From Owenia fusiformis (lineage: Eukaryota > Annelida > Polychaeta > Sabellida > Oweniidae): a stretch of 64,000 nt of DNA. Below are positions 25,601 through 34,600 of the stretch, one piece after another; position 1 is the first letter of the stretch, and each line of letters begins with the position of its first letter. The notes below the pieces were generated by a model. It did not search any database. It saw only the letters and a program-made list of their open reading frames with translations, and had not been told where the DNA came from. Both the position numbers and the translations under genes were made by a program. The DNA lies in NCBI GenBank assembly GCA_903813345.2, contig CAIIXF020000006.1, positions 7,056,989 through 7,120,988 on the forward strand, read 5' to 3'.

Positions 25601-28600
25601 TAAGTCCATCATAATTGATTTCTATATCAAGGGGCTCATCTTGCATAAATGCTATTCCCTCAGCAAGGCTTCCTGAAAAGATAACCTTTCCTTGGTCTTG
25701 CTTAACAAAATTGTGCAGTTTATCACCAAATACATCCTCAGTTTTTGTAGAATTGTTTATATCTTGGGTAAAGATAATGGAGTTCATTACAATGTTTAAT
25801 TTATCCATTTTCTATTCAGTACAGTAGATGTGTATGAAGTACCTAAAGTATCATGGTATGCATCTATCGCTCATATGTTCATGTTTGATTTTATAAGTTG
25901 AAATGCCATTCTCAACACTCCAATGACGAGGGAGTCGTGGGACAACTGCAGTTGATACTCAAGATAACTGTGGCCTCCCAGTCCAAAGTACTTCGACAGC
26001 ATACATTGAACTGTCAACATTCGTTTTATCAATACAATATAATAAAACATACCATCATGATACCATTAATAAATTATTAAATTACAGTCCTAATTATAAT
26101 TGAATTTAACTGATAAGTAATATACAATGTACATGTATATATTTACTCACTTACTTGCGAATATACTAATCTTATAGTCATCTTCTTTCAGTCAAATAAA
26201 CAGAATACCGGTAACTGAAAATTAAGATCTCTCATACCTATTCCACCCATTCTCAAATAAGTTTTAAAACATTATCTATAAGGGGTGCTACAGGATTTCT
26301 GATCACTTCCTTTTTCCAGGATGGTTTGTGAAATGCATCATGCTTCTCCAATGCAAATTTGGGCTGTTGATATTGCAAAAGAAAAGTTTTGGAGCAAATT
26401 ACAGTAGCTTTACTTACATTGAACAACCTCTATTTTCAGGTCTAATTATTAAGTGCTGTGAAGACAATGTTTTGGAACTTTCAGAGAGTGATGGTTATCA
26501 ATTTTGATGTACAGTATACATATTTCCATGCCCTAGGTGGAAGAAGACATTGTTGGATTGTGGCATCCGGATGATTTATAGGAACAATATATCAATTTTA
26601 CAGAGTTCACAATTTATACAAGCTTGCTGTTGTCGAAATCTCAAAACTAAATATCTACAGCAAAGTGGTTTAATTCAATGAAAACTAAAAATAGAAATTG
26701 ACATTTGCCATCCCTCATTTTGAATGAGAATGTAACATCTGTTACATGACCACTGACATAGGGTAAATTTTGAACTCCTATGATTTGTAGGTAATTGTGC
26801 CAGCACTTTTGAATGTTGCCACTTGTGTTTTTCAAACCTGTGGACATCCTGTATTTGCAGACTCTGTTGAGGATCTGGGACTGTTTTCTACTGGAAGGTC
26901 CCAAAGTTTTGTTCAGATTCTCCCTGGCAATGTTACGTATGCATCAACAGAGTATACTGTATAAGAAGGACACCATTAGCATCATGCGCCATCTAAAGTC
27001 ATGTGCAAAACTAACTTTCGATGTGGAAGGTTTGATGAAGGTAAATAGTGCACTTTTTGATAAAACTCAGTGAGCATTGAATTTCAGCAAAATAAATTAT
27101 ATTTTTTAAATGTTTTATTTTCAAGATGTCAACATTTTGGTAAATCATGGGAAAATTGGCTACTGACTAGATTGGAGATCCAATTTTAATGAATTATGAT
27201 ATTGGAATTTTAAACATGTTTTAGACTAGATAAGAGGTTGTGTCAAATCATCAATCATCATCTCATACCATGTTATATCATGCTTGGTAAGAGGGAGTTA
27301 AATGGCCATTTTTTATGTAACACCTTCAAATTCTTCTCATCATTAGTTTTTTGAAGTATTCATTGATATTTTATGAGCTAGGGTATTTAATCAAAAAATG
27401 TTATGATATTTGTTTGATATCAATATTTTGATTTGAAACTATAGGATGTCTATGTTTTATTTAGATTGCATTTGAGGACCTGAAACCATTTCCCCACAGG
27501 AATGAGATCTCCTCCAAACAGACATGTTACATGAATGCCCTGAAGGAGAAGGTTCGCAAGAGGGAGCAGGAGAGGAGAGTCTACGCAGAAAGAGAACAAA
27601 TGGTAATTACATGTACTATTGTACATGTATTTTCATATGTATTATTGAGATGTCTCACATATGTTTCTTTACACTTGCCATGATATTTGAAAATTAAAAG
27701 CCATTAATAAGTAATCATGCTGATAATGTCTCCTTGGATCAATTTGCATCTGTTCTTGAAAAACAATATTATTTTATGGAATTAAAGAATAGTTATTCTG
27801 TATTAAAGGCATTCTGACAAAAACAAGTAGATAAATCCAAGCCTTGCTATTAAATGTTGCCCTTTGTTCTTCCTTATTCCAGTTCAGGGACTTAGAACTT
27901 ATGCCCAGCAATGCTCTGGTGATTGAGTGTGCGACATTGCTGGCTAATGGAAACCTGTGGGTGTGCCATGCTGAACAGAACTCTGCAAAGCTCTGGGGCG
28001 TGTCATGTGATGAGGCTGTCATGATTGACCTAGGAATAGAGGTGAATACATTATAATTGAATGTGAAATATGATATATTTGTGTGGCCTTTCTGAAAATC
28101 TTTTTTGAGGGAATGGTTGGAACACCTTTGAATTTATTTAAATAAGTTTGCAATTTTTCAGTTCATTATTTGTTTTAAAATATCAACCCTGTTTTGTTTA
28201 TAGTTTGATTCACGTGTGATGTGCATCGTTGCACTAAATGACGAAGTTGTCATTATCGGCACTCTTTCTTGGAACCTCTATGCATTCAGCATATTAACAA
28301 GGTAGGACTTAAAAGGATCATGTCTACTTAAAAACTTATGTGGAAATGACACATCTAGTCAGAGTGGTCATTGGTTTGACACCTGCAAAAATTTGGTCAT
28401 TTCCCTAAAATGATTACTCTATGAGGAATCAGATGAAAATTGACAAAATACAATGTATATGATACATAATACACTGTATAATGTATATGAAACAACACTC
28501 TAAGTGCTATGTTAATACAGTCATTGTTTTATTTTATGTTTTAAGACAATACAAGAACTAAGAAAATATAATATTTTCAGGGAAGAAATGTGGAGGATAC

Positions 28601-31600
28601 GCTTGCATGATGCGGTTCTTGGTTTGTGCTGCCATCTGGAGGACATCAACTCAAACAAGGTGTTTGCAGCATTAGCAGACGGAACTGTCTGCGTGATTGA
28701 GGTATGTGAAGTAATTGATTAGAGAGGGCTTAATAGAATGATATTCTATACAAGGGTATAACAAAGCAATGGGGCAGCCTGCAAATGGGCAAAATTTGAC
28801 AGAAAAATATTCACTAACATCATTTGTCAAATAAAAATGGAAATTGTCCAATAGACTCAAAGGGAATAATGTTTAATTACTGGCCTGAATTTGACTCATC
28901 TATTTTAACCCCTGGACTGGCATACTGTTTATAGAAATCATCATATCATATGGATTTTTGTATAATATGTTTTGGTCAAACTAGATCATTAGCTTCTATT
29001 GAGGGAGTCTTTTTTAAATTGGATTTAGCACTTCCATTTAAGAGCTCTCATATATATGTGTAATATTCCTTATCAATATTGAGCCCATTTTAAATGAAAT
29101 GTTTTAATAAAATGAAATGATTTTCAGGATGTGAGTGAGAAGGAACCTGACCATAATATTTTCTACATTCCTATTGGTCGATCACCTGTGACATCACTAG
29201 TCATTATAGAACAGCAACTCTGGTGTGCTTGCGGGAATTCAGTTCATATTCTACATGCAAGGTGACGCCTCTAATTAATAGAAGAAAAAATGTAACAGAT
29301 TTGTCTGAACATTTGTTGAAGATTTGTTTCAAATAACAAATTAGTCACCTTAAATCTGAGATGATCTCCATCCTAAATGTACAAGATTAAGTAGAATTGA
29401 AGGAAATCTAGTTTGAGAATCATATATATATTTTAGACCATGCATATTGATGGTAGCTGAGGATTTAAAACCACCCACCTCATATAAATAAAGTTTGTGA
29501 GACACCACAGGGTAAACATCTGTTGTAACTCCACCAACAATGATTGCTTTATTTTCTTGATTTATTTTAGGACCCTTGACAACATGGACAGTTTCGTGAT
29601 CTCTCCAAATCTGTTTGACCATGTCCTAACACTAGCCCATGCACCATATGGAGTTTGGATATCTGTTAAGGGGTCTTCAGTTATTGAATTGTGGGACCAG
29701 AAGCTATTGACGTGCAAACTGTTGTATGATGTCAGAGAGAACAAATATCCAAATCTTAGAAAGGTTTGTAAAAATGAAAAAAGATAACTCCCTCTCTTTC
29801 TAAATTTGAAAGGGAGGGTAAATATAAAATTTCAAATTCCGATTCACCAAATCATATTGTCATAAATCACATACAGTAAAACCTGTCTTAGTGAACATCT
29901 CCCTCTAGTGAACACCTGTGTATAGTGAACAGCACTTGACTCTGGTATAAAATCCCCTCTCTGTAGTGAACACCTACCGACAGTGAACACTTTTCTTCAG
30001 GTGTTCACTATATACAGTTTTTTTTTGTATTTAGGAATTTATTGTATGTTTAGGAGGATGAGGGTTACCTGAACAAGGCCCGGATCACTGCTCTGTTACC
30101 CTACCAGAATTCTATATGGATAGGGACGGGTGAGGGCAATGTCCTGATATATGACATCCTGGATAAACCATCTGCAGCGGCCAGCAGGTAGTTCCAATTA
30201 TATAACCTAGCTAATATATTCTGTTGAAAATATAAGACTTGTCCATTTGCCACAGTTAGTTTGATCATGGCACACATATTTACAATTTTCCTGAGGTTTG
30301 GTTCTGCAGTACATGTTTTACTTCATTTATACAAAGTGTGTGGGTGTTGGGACATATGGGAAGGTTCATGACTTGCTTATTGGAAAAATAATGGTAGTTA
30401 TGTTTTGAAATGCAAAATATTGTGTAGTGCTGTGTCATTATCAAGAAATAAATAAACAGGCATTCTGTCAATACTCATTATTATGTCACCACCAAAAGTG
30501 GTGACATATTGTTATGGTCTCCGTTTTTTTGCGACGGCGGTTGGTGGTTGGTGGTTGGCGTCCGGCGTCCGGCGTCTGTAACAATTTCTTACAACTTCCT
30601 ATAACTTAACAAATACTGTTTAGACTGACTTCAATTTTTTTCTAAATCATCTACATGTTCTCAGAAGTTCAAATCTGACTTTAGATTAGACATTTGACCT
30701 TCAATGACCTTCTCAAGGTCAAAAAGGTCTTTTTTCAACTTGCTTCACATTGACTAAAATTTTTTTCAAAATCATCTACATGTTCTCAGAAATTCAAATC
30801 TGACTTTAGATTTGACTTTAGATTTGACATTTGACCTTCAAATCTGACTTTAGATTTGACATTTGACCTTCAATGACCTTCTCAAGGTCAAAAAAGGTCA
30901 AAAAGGGTCTGTTTTCAACTTGCTTCAAATTGACTAATTTTTTTTTCAAAATCATCTATCGTGTTCTCAGAAATTCAAATCTGACTTTAGATTTGACTTT
31001 AGATTTGACATTTGACCTTCAATGACCTTCTCAAAGTCAAAAAAGGTCAAAAAGGTCTTTTTTCAACCTGCTTCAAATTGACTAAATTTTTTTTTCAAAA
31101 TCATCTACATGTTCTCAGAAATTCAAATCTGACTTTAGATTTGACATTTGACCTTCAATGACCTTCTCAATGTCAGAAAAAGGTCAAAAAGGTATTTTTT
31201 CATCTTGCTTCAAATTGACTAAATTTTTTTTCAAAATCATCTACATGTTCTCAGAAATTCAAATATGACTTTAGATTTGACTTTAGATTTGACATTTGAC
31301 CTTCAATGACCTTCTCAAGGTCAAAAAGGTCAAAAAGGTATTTTTTCAACTTGCTTCAAATTCACTAATTTTTTTTTTCTAAATCATCTACATGTTCTCA
31401 GAAATTCAAATCTGACTTTAGATTTGACATTTGACCTTTAATGACCTTCTCAAGGTCAAAAAAGGTCAAAAAGGTCTGTTTTCAACTTGCTTCAAATTGA
31501 CCAAATTTTTTTTTCAAAATCATCTACATCTTTTCAGAAGTTCAAATTTGACTTTACAAGTTCTCAGAAGTTCAAATCTGACTTTAGATTTGACATTTGA

Positions 31601-34600
31601 CCTTCAATGACCTTCTCAAGGTCAAAAAGGTCTTTTTTCAACTTGCTTCAAATTGACTAAAAAAAATTTTCAAAATCATCTACGTGTTCTCAGAAGTTCA
31701 AATCTGACTTTAGATTTGACTTAAGATTTGACATTTGACCTTCAATGACCTAACTAGGTGGTGACATTTTGTCATGTTAATGCCTTGTTTTATTGTATTG
31801 TATTGGAATATCAAAGAAGGAATCGGATTGTTCAGTCATATTTTAGAGACATTTTAGATATGAATGAGAACATTTTCAGTTTGAGTTTCAATCAATATTT
31901 TTATACCAGTCAGAGTTTAATGAGATATGTAAGTGAAATAAAGATCCTTGATGTTTCATTTCCAGGTTATCCACACGGCTGTCATCTTCCAATGGCAGTC
32001 TGTCCAGCTCTCCAACTCCACACGGGGATCAGCATCTCAAGAAAATTGCATCCATGGACAAAATCGAGGAAAAAATCCACGAGCTCTATTTCCAAAGACT
32101 TCAAGAGCAGAAACCAGTTTTCTCGATAGAAGGAATTGAAAATGTTGAAGTTAACGAAGAGAAAAAGAGAAGTCTTCCGATAGATTCAAAGAAAATAGAG
32201 TCCCCTGGAGATGAGAAATCCAGTACTTCTGTTGAAACATTAAAAAATATCAGCGGGGAAAATACAGAGGGTGATAATACACCAAGGGTGATGTCACCTA
32301 CTGCCATTATGACATCATCAATGATGTCATCAATTTCCAATGCTGAGAGTTTTGAGAGCGATTGCACGCCAAGGGTAATGTCACCTGCAACTGTGCTTCC
32401 AAACAAAAGTGCCAAAAATGGGCAAGAGGCCTTAGAAAATAATAAAAATTTCAGCATTCATGACAGTGCAAAGAATCAACATGATTCCCATGGTAATCAA
32501 GAGCAAAAACTCACGAATGAATCAGTATCTAAACAAAATAATATCTCATCAGATTCAGTGAGCATAACAGATGACATAATTAAGATGGATTCTCCCCCAC
32601 CAACATCTACAACAGAGGAGGTCACTGATCCCCAAAATGCAACAGAAGAAGCTAAAACTCAGGAAACTGATGCATTCCATAGTCTGAAGAAGAGTCTGAG
32701 GAAAAAAGATTCGGTGAACAATAATACAGAGATCTGGGTTGCGAAATCATTAGAATATATTGAGAATAATCTAGCGAGTGATATCCCTGTCAACAGTTGT
32801 GAACCACAATTTGAATCTCAACAACTACTTGCAGCTAAAATTGAGCTTCAGCAATCTCAGGAAATGGAGGAAAATAAAACAAAATTAGAAATATCTATGT
32901 CACAAACAGATAATGGTGTGTCACAAATGGAAAATGCTATGTCACAAGAAAATAATGAGTCACAAATTGACACTGCTAAGACTCATAACAAATCAGAATC
33001 TGGCATTGATTCTGAATATTCTGATCGCAAAACTTCAACTTCCACAACTGGGACAGAGGTATTTGATGATTTAAAACCTGATAACGATACTACCACTAAA
33101 ACAAGTGATGATGCTAAAATAGAACCTAATGATTATGATACCAAAGTAAAACTTAAAGCAAAAGCAATGAGCAAGCAGAATACAGTACCCTCGGTTAAGA
33201 TAATACCTGAACCTTTGCCTACTGATGGGTCTATTACTCAAGATAGTGGCTTTGAACAGACTCTGAGCCCAATATCTGAGACTCATGAAGCAGTCTTTGA
33301 AGACATTGAGCCAAGTCCTGTTGATCATCAACAGAACTTTGTGCATACTAGTCAGCCATCATTAGATGTCACTCAGGAGTATCGGCAAAAGTTAAGTCCG
33401 ATTTCTGAGGCTGTTGAAATGTTTCCATTTGGGGAAAAGGAAAAATGTGAATCGGGAAGTGCCCAATGTTCCAATAATAAAAGTCCCAGAAGTTTAAGTC
33501 CTCATAGAGATTCTAGTCCTTGTTTATCATCCACATCACAACCTGTTGATATTACAATAACTGACACGTCTTCCCATTCCATAACAATGGCCAATCACAT
33601 GCACAGCAAACCACCCACACTTGATGATAAACTGACCAATGAGAGCATTCAAAAATGTTCCAGTGCAGAAAATATTCAGAGCAATGTCTCATGGTCCAGT
33701 TACGATGAATTAACCTTATCAACATCCCCCTATGATTCATCGACACATGAGCTAGATCGAGATCTTAACATGGCACTTAATCTTGAGGGGAGGGGAAGAA
33801 TTCAGAGTGCAGCTTCTGTCGGGAGTCTTATGAGTCCATCAATGGGTGGAACGGACGCCCTCTATGTTTATGAGATGCAACTCCAGGCAAAAGTCAAAAT
33901 CACTGATAAGCCAATCAGATGCCTTATAGAAACAAAGTGAGTTGAATATATGCATTTTATTTGAAAATGCACTTTTAGAAGGGTAAATAATTCACAACTT
34001 TTTTCTCAAAAACTAAGCAATCTTCTTTCTTTAGTGGAGGGGACTCTTCACAGTTATGGGAATAAAGTTTTCCATATCCTTGAATATGATTTATCATTCT
34101 TTTTGTTTCAATGAAAGAAAGAGTTGACCATACTAAGATGTAATGGTTGCCATGGTGTTTAATTGAGATTATTTATGTTCTTACTATATTTCTTCTTAAT
34201 CCAAGGAGGATTGGCTCCCAGGAACGCAATTAGATATTTTCCAACAATGAAAATGTCAGAATGTTGTTATTTTCTGACATTATAGCTGACTATAAATTCA
34301 TAATCAACAATCCAAAAGATTTGAATCAATATCTCAATCACTTCTTGTGTGTTCTGAAATTTTTTCGAAAAAGCCCAAATCTCGCTATTCCAGTTCTGAA
34401 GTGAACAAAAATGGTGGCTGTTTGAGTTCGAATTTTATAATCGCGACAACACCAAATGGCAGAAAATTGAGTTGGAACCCTGGGAGCCAATCCTCCTTGT
34501 TTTTATAATCTGTATATGTGTCCCATCTAGTTGCTATGGTAATGAATTAATGTTTGTTCTAGATGTAAGGAGGAACCAATCATAGTGAGTTGTGCTGGTT

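Larger units (their letters stand above)
8084..26860 (+). other. 18.8 kb intron of the TBC gene hosting two antisense genes
   Basis: The donor GAG/GTAAGC at 8084 and acceptor TATTTGCAG ending at 26860 are in phase, and the flanking exons are adjacent in the TBC domain of homologues. Within it, on the opposite strand, lie the fibrinogen-related gene (17111-9516) and the Mab-21-like gene (25808-22059), plus minisatellites and transposons. Stretches 8084-9439, 17160-22046 and 25810-26860 show no further coding sequence I can support. Confidence 0.9.

Noticed and set aside
31758-32129. 123-codon frame overlapping the start of the Ser-rich exon
   Set aside because: Wrong phase. The acceptor at 31965 and the phase of the flanking exons define the long frame from 31966.
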